Below, in pieces: positions 35,025 through 43,432 of a stretch of 64,000 nt of DNA (within the stretch, counting starts at the first letter, position 1; every line of letters starts with the position of its first letter). This DNA is from Enhygromyxa salina (GTDB lineage Bacteria > Myxococcota_A > Polyangia > Nannocystales > Nannocystaceae). The notes below the pieces were generated by a model. That model was given only the letters and a program-made list of their open reading frames with translations, was not told the origin of the DNA and searched no databases. Where the stretch lies: assembly GCF_000737335.2 (NCBI RefSeq), contig NZ_JMCC02000042.1, positions 1-64,000 of the forward strand, in the 5' to 3' direction. A program made the position numbers and the translations under genes.

Positions 35025-36248
35025 ATGCGACGCAGGAACTTGTGGATCACCGCCATTGTGCTCAGCCTGGCTGGATGTGTCCCCTCGACGCGGAGCGCCG
35101 AGCTGGCGCCCGTTGATCCGGCCACGCCCGCGGCCGCGAGCGAGCTCGCAGACACGCGCTGGCAAGCTCTGCGAGAGCGCGCCGACGCGATCGGGTGGAC
35201 CGATGAGACCCGGGAGCGCTTCGTCGCCGCGCTGCCCAAGATCGAGACCCACCTGCACCTCGACGGAGCCCTGAGCCCCAAGACCATCGCCGCGCTCGCC
35301 CAAGACCAGGGCTACGCGCCGCTCATGGATCGCAGCGAAGCGGAGATCGCCGCGCTCACCGTCGTCGACACGCCGCGCGAGGATCTGGCCACGGTGCTCG
35401 AGGCGTTCTTCACGATCTACCCGCTGCTGCACACGCCAGAGGCGCTCGAGACCGTCTCCTATGACCTCATCGCGAACGCGCACGAGCAGCAGATCCGCTA
35501 CCTCGAGGTTCGCTTCGCGCCTGTGTTGCAGGCCGTGCCCGAGCAGGGGTTTACGATCGAGGCGGTGCTCGAGGCCGTGCTCGCGGGCCTCGAGCGAGGC
35601 CGGCGTGACTTTGGGGTCGAGAGCGCCGTGATCGTCTGCCTGTTTCGTCCGCTGCCGGTCGAGGTCAACGCGACCATGCTGGAAGCCGCGATCGCCTTTA
35701 AAGATCGCGGCGTCGTGGGCATCGATCTGGCCGGTGACGAGAGCGAGGTGCCCTTGACCACCTTCGCGGATCTCTACCGCCAAGCCGGGGACGCCGGGCT
35801 GTATCGCACCGTGCACGCCGGCGAGGTCGCGGACAGCGACGATCTGGCCCTGGCCGTCGAGCTTGGCGTGGATCGGATCGGCCACGCCAGGTACCTCGAC
35901 GCCGACCCAGCCCTGCTCGAGGAGGTCCAGCGGCGTGGGATTGCGCTGGAGATCAACCTGACCTCCAACCACCGCACGGGGGCAATCGCGACCCTCGCCG
36001 AGCACCCGGCCAAGCGCTGGTTCGACGCGGGCGTCGCAATCAACGTCAGCACCGACGACCCTGGCGTCTTCGGCATCACGCTGACCGGCGAGTACCTGCT
36101 GCTGATCCAAGAGCTGGGGTTTTCGGTCGGCGATCTCATCGAGCTGCAGCGGCGGACGATCGCTACATTGTTCATGTCCGAGGCCGACAAGCGCCGCCTC
36201 GAAGCGCGCATGCTCGCGGATATCGAGGCGCTGCTCGACGCCGTCTGA
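35025..36248 (+). CDS. Adenosine deaminase family lipoprotein
   Basis: A 407-residue amidohydrolase with a lipoprotein signal (MRRRNLWITAIVLSLAGC), so exported and lipid-anchored, unlike the usual cytoplasmic enzyme. The catalytic region has the metal pair HLHLDGAL, HAGE (catalytic Glu, zinc-binding His), IGHARYLD and STDDPGVF. All are standard for adenosine/adenine deaminases. It would convert extracellular adenosine to inosine for nucleoside scavenging or signalling; substrate choice between adenosine and adenine is open. The start at ATG 35025 gives the signal peptide; an in-frame start at 34995 would extend it. Confidence 0.9.
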   Translation: MRRRNLWITAIVLSLAGCVPSTRSAELAPVDPATPAAASELADTRWQALRERADAIGWTDETRERFVAALPKIETHLHLDGALSPKTIAALAQDQGYAPLMDRSEAEIAALTVVDTPREDLATVLEAFFTIYPLLHTPEALETVSYDLIANAHEQQIRYLEVRFAPVLQAVPEQGFTIEAVLEAVLAGLERGRRDFGVESAVIVCLFRPLPVEVNATMLEAAIAFKDRGVVGIDLAGDESEVPLTTFADLYRQAGDAGLYRTVHAGEVADSDDLALAVELGVDRIGHARYLDADPALLEEVQRRGIALEINLTSNHRTGAIATLAEHPAKRWFDAGVAINVSTDDPGVFGITLTGEYLLLIQELGFSVGDLIELQRRTIATLFMSEADKRRLEARMLADIEALLDAV

Positions 36249-36352
36249 GTCGCGTTGTACCGTGCCCCGCTAAAATGCCACGCTCCATGGACGCCACACC
36301 CACCGATCCTCGGCCGCGACCGGACCTCATTCGCCCAGCGGCGGGTCTGCGG

Positions 36353-37612
36353 ATGCGAAGCTGCCTGCTCGTGATCGTATCTGCCACCCTTGGCGGAGGC
36401 GTGGGCTGCAAAGAACCAACTCCAGGACCAGCCGCTCCCGTTGTCCCGGACGCGCGCGTCGAGGACCCACAGACCACGCCAAACCCCGCGGTCGTCGTCG
36501 AGACCACGCGCTCTCCCGCGGTCGCGTTGGAAGATCGGGAACAGCTGTGGTCTCGGCTCACGCAGGCCAAGCTCGAGCCGCGCCAGATCGAGACGCCCGT
36601 CGACATCTTCTCGTACCTAGCGCTGAGCCCCGACGGCTCGAAGATCCACGCGTACCGATACCGCGAAACCGTGGATCACACATTGTTGTCGGATCTTGTC
36701 GAGATCGACGTCGCCAAGGGGGGCGCGCCGCGAGTGCTGGCCGACACGGGCTCCGACGACTACTTTCTCGAATATGCGCAAGCGGTCGAGGACACAAAAC
36801 TCGTTCTCTACGCCAGCCGGTCGGTCGTGAAATACAAGACGCACCGGATCCTCAGGTTGGAGCTGCCCGCGGGTGGCCCAACAGCGGTTGTCGCGGGTGA
36901 CACGGCGGCGGGCGTCGTCGACTGGTTTGCTCCGACCCCCGACGGGCTCATCTACGAGCGTGATCGAACCTTGTTCGCGCTGCCGTGGGGGTCCAATCCG
37001 GTGACCTTGGTTCCGCAGGCCGCTGAGGATCTCGGAGACCTAGAGCCGGTCGCCGAGGGGCGGGCGATGTTCGCCCGCATTGAGAATAGGGAGGAGGAGA
37101 CCGGCACCTACTTCATCGTCGCCTGGGAAGCCGGCTTCACCTCTCCCGTGGTCCAGCGGGTGCTGCAAGAAGATGGCAATCGCTCGGTCGACATCTTCGG
37201 TCCGTGGACGGAGCAGGAGGCCGTTTTTGTCGAGATTCACGATAGCAACGGTGACGGGAAGGCGGACTATCTAGACGAGAACGCCGACACCTTGAGCGCG
37301 GTGAGTCTCGCTGACGGGACGGTGCGCAAGCTGGCCGGCGGGGCCCTCAACGTGAGCTGGGTCAAGGGCCATCCCAGCGGGCTCGTGATGTATGTTCACG
37401 AGGACCTCGCGCGAGCGACCAGCAGCCTGCGCGTCCTCGATCCCGTGTCGGGCGCCGAGCACGAGCTCGGCGTGGTGAAGGGCCAGTTCGGCGACTGGTC
37501 GATCAGCGCCGACTGGACGCGGATCGTGTATGCCGTCATTTCCGACACCAACGACGACGGAGACTACTACCCCTGGGACGATCAGAGTCGGCTGTATGTG
37601 TCGTCACTTTGA
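36353..37612 (+). CDS. Lipoprotein with WD40/TolB-like propeller
   Basis: A 419-residue lipoprotein: signal MRSCLLVIVSATLGGGVGC with lipobox GVGC. After a Pro/Thr-rich linker, the body holds about six repeats of the LSPDGSKIHAYRY, TPDGLIYERDRTLFALPW and WSISADWTRIVYAV type, as in TolB-like beta propellers. HDSNGDGKADYLDENAD is an EF-hand-like calcium loop, and ISDTNDDGDYYPWDDQS a second. It is probably a periplasmic or surface calcium-binding protein; function unknown. Start at 36353 gives a compact signal peptide; ATGs at 36275 and 36287 are in-frame alternatives. Confidence 0.75.
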   Translation: MRSCLLVIVSATLGGGVGCKEPTPGPAAPVVPDARVEDPQTTPNPAVVVETTRSPAVALEDREQLWSRLTQAKLEPRQIETPVDIFSYLALSPDGSKIHAYRYRETVDHTLLSDLVEIDVAKGGAPRVLADTGSDDYFLEYAQAVEDTKLVLYASRSVVKYKTHRILRLELPAGGPTAVVAGDTAAGVVDWFAPTPDGLIYERDRTLFALPWGSNPVTLVPQAAEDLGDLEPVAEGRAMFARIENREEETGTYFIVAWEAGFTSPVVQRVLQEDGNRSVDIFGPWTEQEAVFVEIHDSNGDGKADYLDENADTLSAVSLADGTVRKLAGGALNVSWVKGHPSGLVMYVHEDLARATSSLRVLDPVSGAEHELGVVKGQFGDWSISADWTRIVYAVISDTNDDGDYYPWDDQSRLYVSSL

Positions 37613-37657
37613 CTCTGACTTTGACTTGGGCCGAGCGCCACGCCCGGGTGTGCGGCG

Positions 37658-38203
37658 CTACTTGCGGGCCTCGAACGCCGCCGTCGCCTTGCCGACATCA
37701 CCGAGCAGCAGCACCGCCTTGCAGCTCGCCTTCACGCCAGCGCTGACGTCCTTGCTCATCGCCGCGGCCACGCAATTGGCCACCTTCGAGTTGTCCGCGG
37801 CGACCGAGATCTCGCTGGTGGGTCCGCCGATGTAGGACCAGCCGACGTCGATCGCAGCGCCCTTGGGCGCGCAGGCGTCGAGCGCTGCGTCGGCGTCGAC
37901 CAGGCTGGCGATGATGTAGCCGCTCGCGCGGCTGCTTGGCTCGGCGAAGGTGCAGTGCAGGTTGCGAGCCTCGAAGCCGCCCTCGCTGACCACGTTGGCG
38001 TCGAGCTTGGAGACCTCAGGTTCCGGCTCGGGCTCGGGCTCCGCCTCTGGCTCGGGCTCGGGCTCGGGCTCGGGCTCAGGGGCGTCCGCCACCGGGGCAT
38101 CGGCCACGGGCGCGTCGGCCGTCACCGGGGCTTGGGTGGTCGCGCCGCGATCACAGGCGAGCGCGGCGGCAGCGATGGCGATGGCAAACCCGAGGCGGTG
38201 CAT
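37658..38203 (-). CDS. Small lipoprotein with Pro-Glu linker
   Basis: A 181-residue lipoprotein. The signal peptide MHRLGFAIAIAAAALAC has lipobox ALAC. A linker of about ten Glu-Pro pairs (38020-38080) follows. A C-terminal domain with four Cys (about residues 75-181, HCTFAEPSSRASGYII to ATAAFEARK) is probably disulfide-bonded. Function unknown. It converges with the propeller lipoprotein gene 45 bases away. Confidence 0.82.
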   Translation of the reverse strand: MHRLGFAIAIAAAALACDRGATTQAPVTADAPVADAPVADAPEPEPEPEPEPEAEPEPEPEPEVSKLDANVVSEGGFEARNLHCTFAEPSSRASGYIIASLVDADAALDACAPKGAAIDVGWSYIGGPTSEISVAADNSKVANCVAAAMSKDVSAGVKASCKAVLLLGDVGKATAAFEARK

Positions 38204-38284
38204 GGCGCGAGTGTGCCACGTGTACTCGTTTCACGCAGGAGCGCTCTGGCGGTGCGCAGCCGGGCTTGCGGCACCGGTCATGGA

Positions 38285-40078
38285 CTACCCGCGAGCTCCC
38301 TGCCGACGCCAAGGCCCGATCAACCCGAGCACCAACAGCCCCAGCGCGAGCCCGATCGGCGCCCGCCCGTCTTGGCTCGAGCACCCGCAGCTGACGTCAT
38401 ACGGCAAGTTGTACCCGGGCCCGGTCTCGGTGCCGTCGCCGTCATCCGCCGCCCCAGATCCGCCGCCACCATCACCGTCGCCGTCCCCACCACTGGTCCC
38501 CGTCCCAGACCCCCCGGTCTCGCCACCGTCGGCCAGGCACTGAACCGAGCTCTGATAACTCTCGTACGCCGCCGCGATCGCGGCCGCGTTGTCCGACTCG
38601 ACCTGCGGCGGCCCCATCTGCGGGACCTTCTCGACCCGCAGCGCGTTGGGCATCTGCTCCCACCCCGGATAGCTCGCGCCCTCGGGCACGCACACCGGCA
38701 TCTGATCCTTCTCAACCGCGACCCGAAACACCGAGTCCCCGCCGCACAGCACCTGCTCGGTCGTGGTCACGATCGTGCTCGTGACATCCGGCAGATCCGC
38801 GTTGGCGTGAAAGGTGGGATCCAGGGTCATCTCGCTTGGCGAGATCGTGGTGTTGAGCCGGGTCAGCTTCGGCCAAGTGTCGAGCAGATCAACCGCGTGC
38901 AGCCCCGGTTCAATGATCCGCTCGAGCACGCCAGCCGAGAACGCGAGGTCGTCCCAGGCCATCAGATTGATCTGATCCGCATAAAAATCAATGTTGTTCC
39001 AAAATTCCGTGGCGTCGACCCCATCGGGCGGCGGAATGAACTCGAGCAGCAGCGCCTGGATCAACGGGTGAATGTTGAGGGCCTGATCCGCGATGATGTC
39101 GATCGCCGCGATTGGATCCACACCCACGAACGCGGTCTCGTCCCAGGTTGGCCTGTAAATGTTGAAGGTCTCGACCTTGTTGGGTGACCCCGCGTACTCG
39201 GTTGCAAACGCGTGGCCGCCGGCCTCGTCCACCGCCATGCTGAGCAGCCCCACGTAGCCCGCTGGCGAGCTCTGCTTCCAATTGTAGGCCAGCGGGTTGA
39301 GCACCACGTGATCGTAGTTGCTGGGCGCCCAGCGATCTTGGCCCAAGAAGTACGCGCGGATCCCCATGTCGTCCTTGGCCGCGATCCGCGTGAGCCGAAT
39401 CGGCACGCACGGCTCGGTGCCCTGAAACTTGAACGACAGCGGGTGAATGGCCTGCACGTCGGCCCCGGCCGCGAGCTTGACGGCCGCGAACAAGAACCCC
39501 TCGTCCAGATAGCTCTGCAGGATCGGCGCGGCGTTGGGGTCTTGCGCGTAGTCGTTGTCATTGAGGAAGTCGATCACCTCTTGCGCGGTGCCGCCTTGCA
39601 AGACCACGACCTCGAACGCGCCAACGACCGCCTCGAGCACCACGTCGGGCCCCGGATCCCCGCCAGCGTCAAACTTGGGCTCGGACCCACCGCTGTCCTC
39701 GCCGCCCTCGCCGGCCCAGGGGTCGTCTTCGTCGCAGTCGTATTGGGTCTGGACCTGCCAGCTTGGCGCGAGCGCGTTGCTCATCGCGGTAAACAGCGGA
39801 TCCGAGCCAACGGTGACCTCGGGCAGGGCCTGAATGGGCAGCACCCAGGCGAAGCGCTCGGCCTCGCCGGTGTACTCGATGCGGACCTGGACCTCGATCG
39901 TCGAGCCATCCATGATGAACAGGATGTCTTCGCCGCGCTGGTCGACCGGCATCGGATCCGGCAGGTTGTCGCAGAAGGTGCCCCCGCAGGCCTGGGCGCT
40001 GCGTGGGGCCCCCAGCAGACCCACGCAGAGCAGCATGGGGGACAGGGAAAGCAGCGAGGTCTGGCGTGACGTATTCAT
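38285..40078 (-). CDS. DUF2330 protein with MYXO-CTERM-like tail, copy A
   Basis: A 597-residue exported protein. The signal peptide ends ...SAQA, followed by CGGTFCDN, the hallmark of DUF2330 proteins. Conserved blocks VPLQALPEV-type (VLPIQALPEVTVGSDPLF), VVVLQGG, ILQSYLDEGFLFAAVKL and CVPIRLTRIAA follow. After a Gly/Asp/Ser linker the C-terminus has CGCSSQDG, a hydrophobic helix and an Arg-rich tail, the layout of MYXO-CTERM sorting signals that anchor proteins to the outer surface. It is a paralogue of the gene at 40201. Start ATG 40078 is enclosed in a hairpin described separately. Function unknown. Confidence 0.9.
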   Translation of the reverse strand: MNTSRQTSLLSLSPMLLCVGLLGAPRSAQACGGTFCDNLPDPMPVDQRGEDILFIMDGSTIEVQVRIEYTGEAERFAWVLPIQALPEVTVGSDPLFTAMSNALAPSWQVQTQYDCDEDDPWAGEGGEDSGGSEPKFDAGGDPGPDVVLEAVVGAFEVVVLQGGTAQEVIDFLNDNDYAQDPNAAPILQSYLDEGFLFAAVKLAAGADVQAIHPLSFKFQGTEPCVPIRLTRIAAKDDMGIRAYFLGQDRWAPSNYDHVVLNPLAYNWKQSSPAGYVGLLSMAVDEAGGHAFATEYAGSPNKVETFNIYRPTWDETAFVGVDPIAAIDIIADQALNIHPLIQALLLEFIPPPDGVDATEFWNNIDFYADQINLMAWDDLAFSAGVLERIIEPGLHAVDLLDTWPKLTRLNTTISPSEMTLDPTFHANADLPDVTSTIVTTTEQVLCGGDSVFRVAVEKDQMPVCVPEGASYPGWEQMPNALRVEKVPQMGPPQVESDNAAAIAAAYESYQSSVQCLADGGETGGSGTGTSGGDGDGDGGGGSGAADDGDGTETGPGYNLPYDVSCGCSSQDGRAPIGLALGLLVLGLIGPWRRQGARG

Positions 40079-40107
40079 GGGCGAGCTCCCTCGAGGGAGC
40101 GCCCATG
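40076..40107 (-). promoter_or_regulatory. Start-codon-masking hairpin of DUF2330 copy A
   Basis: CATGGGC-GA-GCTCCC, TCGA, GGGAGC-GCCCATG: 13 base pairs, one two-base bulge and a TCGA loop. In the minus-strand mRNA the 3' arm contains both the Shine-Dalgarno GGGAG and the AUG at 40078, so the fold would hide the ribosome site completely. This could be a translational switch opened by temperature, a ligand or a protein. As double-stranded DNA it could also be an operator. Confidence 0.6.
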
Positions 40108-40200
40108 ATAGCGACACCTCATCACAAATAGCCATCGAGCCGGCTCGATCATCCACAGTTCATCCCCCCGGAAAAACGCAGTGACCGAGCCGGCCCGACG

Positions 40201-41958
40201 CTAACTCTGTTCCGCCTGCGCGCGTTGGCGGCGAATCAAGCCCAGGCCCAGCAGCCCAAACGCGAGCCCCAGCGGGCCGCCGTCTGGGCCGCTGTGGCAG
40301 CCACACCCGACGACGCGGCCATCATCGTTGGATCCTGGGTCGCCCGTGGTGGCACCGTCACCGCCGCCGCTGTCACCCGTGTCACCGCCGTCGTCACCGC
40401 CGGGACCGCCGGCACAATTTTGCTCGACCTGATGGGCGGTCCAGTCCGCGACGATCTGCTCTGTGTAGTTCTCGAGCACCTGCGGCGGGCCCATGCTCGG
40501 GATCTGTTGGATGAAGCGCACCGGGTGCTGACGCAGCAGCTCCGGCCATCCCTCTGGATCCTCGGGCATGCACACAGGCAGCGGATTGACGCCCCACGGG
40601 ACCAAGTAGCGCGAGCCGTTCTCGCCGCACAGATCCAGGCCCTCGGCGGTCTTGTCATTGGAGACGTCGGGCAGATCGGGCGCCGGCATGAACACCGGAT
40701 CCACGGTCATCTCCTCGGGCGAGATCGTCGTGACGAGGCGGGTCAGGTACGGCCAGGTGTCGAGCAGGTCGACCGCGTGCAGGCCCGGGCCAATGATGCG
40801 CTCGGACAGCGCGGCCGCGAACGCGTTGGCGTCCCACGCGGCTTGATCGATCAGCTCGGGGAAGTCCGCGATGTTGTTCCAAAAGTCCTGAGGATCCATG
40901 CCCTCGGGCGGCGGGATGTACTGCATTAGCAGCGGCTGGATCAGCGGGTGGACGTTGAGCTCCTGAAGCGCGATCAGGTCGATCGCGGTGATCGGATCGA
41001 CACCCATGAACTCCGACTCGTCCCAGCCAAACCCAAAGATGCCGTCTTGGTTGACGAGGTCGGAGTCGCCCGCGTAGTCGGTCGCAAACGCGTGCCCGCC
41101 GGCCATGTCGACCGCCAGCGCGAGCTGCTCCGTATACAGGGCGCGCCCGTTGGCGAGCCCCCCGGTGTGGTTCCACGGGAACGCCAGGGTGTTGAGCTCG
41201 ACGTGCAGGTAGTTGTGCGGGGCCCAGCGCTGCTTGTTCAGAAAGTACACGCGCACGCCCATGTCGGGCTCGGCGGCGATCCGGGTCAGCCGCAGCGGCA
41301 CGCAGGGCTCGTCGCCCAACATCCGAAACACCAGCGGGTGGATGTCTTCGACCTCGGCGGCGGCGGTCAGCTTGACCGCGGCGAACAAGAAGCCCTCGTT
41401 CAAGTACTCTTGCAAGATCGGCGCGGCGGCGAGGTCTTGCTCGTAGCCATTTTGTTGCAGGAACTGCATGACCCCAGCCACGGTCCCGCCCTGCAACACC
41501 ACGACCTCGAACGCACCCACGGTCTGCTCGAGCACGATGTCGGGGTCGCTGGGGCTGCTCGCGGCGTCGTTGCTGGGCACGAAGCCGCCGCCGCCCCAGT
41601 CGCTGGGGTCTTCGTCCTGGCACGCGTACTCGAGGTTGGTCAGCCAGCGCGGGGCAGTGGCGACCCCGAGCTGGGTAAACAGCAGGTCCGAACCAACGCT
41701 GATCTCGGGCAGGGCCTGCAGCGGCACCAACCAGGCGAAGTGCTCGGCTTCGCCGGTGTATTGGATGCGCACGTGGACCTCGATCTCGGGCCCGTCTTGC
41801 ACAAACAACACGTCTTCGCCCCGCTGATCCACGGGCATGGGGAGCCCGCCGTTGTTGTCACAAAAGGTGCCGCCACACGCCTGAGCGGAGCTGGGCAGCA
41901 AGGCGAGGGCCGGCGCGGCCAACAACAAGGGGGCGAGGTAGCGAAGCTTCGAGCTCAT
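40201..41958 (-). CDS. DUF2330 protein with MYXO-CTERM-like tail, copy B
   Basis: A 585-residue paralogue of the gene at 38285. Signal peptide LAPLLLAAPALALLPSSAQA is followed by CGGTFCDN and PMPVDQRGEDVLFVQDG. The same conserved blocks occur in the same order. The tail is GCGCHSGPDGG, a hydrophobic helix (LGLAFGLLGLGLI) and RRQRAQ, a MYXO-CTERM-like surface anchor. The ATG at 41958 has AGGAGACC upstream and no masking hairpin, unlike copy A. The two genes are in tandem 122 bases apart and probably have separate control. Function unknown. Confidence 0.9.
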   Translation of the reverse strand: MSSKLRYLAPLLLAAPALALLPSSAQACGGTFCDNNGGLPMPVDQRGEDVLFVQDGPEIEVHVRIQYTGEAEHFAWLVPLQALPEISVGSDLLFTQLGVATAPRWLTNLEYACQDEDPSDWGGGGFVPSNDAASSPSDPDIVLEQTVGAFEVVVLQGGTVAGVMQFLQQNGYEQDLAAAPILQEYLNEGFLFAAVKLTAAAEVEDIHPLVFRMLGDEPCVPLRLTRIAAEPDMGVRVYFLNKQRWAPHNYLHVELNTLAFPWNHTGGLANGRALYTEQLALAVDMAGGHAFATDYAGDSDLVNQDGIFGFGWDESEFMGVDPITAIDLIALQELNVHPLIQPLLMQYIPPPEGMDPQDFWNNIADFPELIDQAAWDANAFAAALSERIIGPGLHAVDLLDTWPYLTRLVTTISPEEMTVDPVFMPAPDLPDVSNDKTAEGLDLCGENGSRYLVPWGVNPLPVCMPEDPEGWPELLRQHPVRFIQQIPSMGPPQVLENYTEQIVADWTAHQVEQNCAGGPGGDDGGDTGDSGGGDGATTGDPGSNDDGRVVGCGCHSGPDGGPLGLAFGLLGLGLIRRQRAQAEQS

Positions 41959-42202
41959 GAGGGTCTCCTGCGTAGATTGGCCTACATCAAAAAACGGACA
42001 TTAATGCCGCTCATCTGCAACGTTTCGACCAAAGCTGTCATTTCTAACGGAGGCTGTCATGGTTCCGTGGTGTGCGCAAGCGCAAAGTATGGGCGAAACA
42101 GCGAAGTTTGGGGTCGTGTCCAACCGCTCGGCCTCGCGCAGCGACCGGGTGGGTTCGGGACAGTTACGCTGCTTCGTGCTACCTGGCACCGCGAACCCCG
42201 TC

Positions 42203-43414
42203 ATGACCGTGCCTCACCGTCCATCCGCTCGTCGCCGGACTGTCGCGCTCACTTGCTCGCTGCTGGCCCTCTCGCTGTTGGGCGTGTCGGCGTGCAACGG
42301 GGCCATGGGCGGCGGGCCAGGGATGGGCGGCAAAGGTGGCGCGCCCGAAGAGCAAGAGGAGCGCCCCACACCCGTGCTGCTCGCAACCGTGGAGCTCGGC
42401 ACAATCCAGGGTCAGATCCGCGCAGCCTCCACGATCGAAGCCGAGCTGCAGGTCACCGTGCACGCAGAGACGACCGGCCGGATCACCGCGCTGCAGCTCG
42501 AAGAAGGCGACGAGATCAAGTCGGGGCAGCAGCTGGCGCGGATCAGGCGTGACGCGCAGTCGCTGGGGTTCGAGCGGGCCGAGACCAGCCTCGCCGACGC
42601 CCAGCGCGAGCTCGACCGGGTCGAGAAGCTGCTCAAACAGGGCATCGCCAGCCAGAGTGAGTACGACCAGGCCAAGTCGAGCGTGGACCTGGCCAAGCTC
42701 GACAAGCGCGACCGTCGGCGCGACCTGTCCAACACGGTCGTCAATGCGCCCTTCGATGGGATCCTGACCCGCCGCTTCGTCGACGAGGGCGCGTTCGTGA
42801 CCAGCGGCGCGCAGATCTTCGAGATCACCGACTTCTCGACCCTGGTCGCGCGCGTGTACGTGCCCGAGCGCGAGCTCGATCGCATCGCCGTTGGCCAGCC
42901 CGCCGAGATCGTCGGCAAGGCCGCCAAGAACCGGCAGGGCACCGGCGAGGTTCGCCGCATCGCCCCGGTCGTCGACGCGACCACTGGCACGGTCAAGGTC
43001 ACGATCGGCCTGCCCGACACGCTGGTGGGTGGAACCACGGGGTTCTTGCCCGGCATGTACGCCGAGGTCACGCTGACCACGGAATTTCACGAGAACGTGC
43101 CGCTGGTGCCCACGCCGGCCCTGGTCCACGATGAAGAGCAGACCTTCGTGTTCATCGCGGAGGGCGATCGGGCCAAGAAGGTGCTGCTCGAGACCGGCCT
43201 GACCGACGACGACTTCGTCGAGGTCATCAAGGGGATCGAGGTCGGCGCGCGGATCATCGTGGCCGGGCAGTCGGGACTCAAGGACGGCGCGCTGCTGCTC
43301 GAGGTCGACGCCACCGGCAAGCCGGTCAACGGCGACGCCGCGGCCCAGCCAGACGCCGAGCCGCCCGCGAACACTGGCAAGGCCACCCAAGAAGGCGTCG
43401 CCAAGGCCGGCTGA
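42203..43414 (+). CDS. RND efflux periplasmic adaptor (MFP) lipoprotein
   Basis: A 403-residue membrane-fusion protein, first gene of a three-gene export operon. The signal peptide ends in the lipobox VSAC, so it is lipid-anchored in the inner membrane. The biotinyl-lipoyl half motif VHAETTGRITALQLEEGDEI precedes a short alpha-hairpin (ERAETSLADAQRELDRVEKL...LAKLDKRDRRRDLS). The second lipoyl half (NAPFDGILTRRFVDEGAFV) and the beta-barrel and membrane-proximal domains follow. The hairpin is short, so contact with the outer-membrane factor may be indirect. Start ATG 42203 is chosen by the signal peptide. Confidence 0.93.
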   Translation: MTVPHRPSARRRTVALTCSLLALSLLGVSACNGAMGGGPGMGGKGGAPEEQEERPTPVLLATVELGTIQGQIRAASTIEAELQVTVHAETTGRITALQLEEGDEIKSGQQLARIRRDAQSLGFERAETSLADAQRELDRVEKLLKQGIASQSEYDQAKSSVDLAKLDKRDRRRDLSNTVVNAPFDGILTRRFVDEGAFVTSGAQIFEITDFSTLVARVYVPERELDRIAVGQPAEIVGKAAKNRQGTGEVRRIAPVVDATTGTVKVTIGLPDTLVGGTTGFLPGMYAEVTLTTEFHENVPLVPTPALVHDEEQTFVFIAEGDRAKKVLLETGLTDDDFVEVIKGIEVGARIIVAGQSGLKDGALLLEVDATGKPVNGDAAAQPDAEPPANTGKATQEGVAKAG

Positions 43415-43432
43415 GTTCTTCGATTGGCTGCC

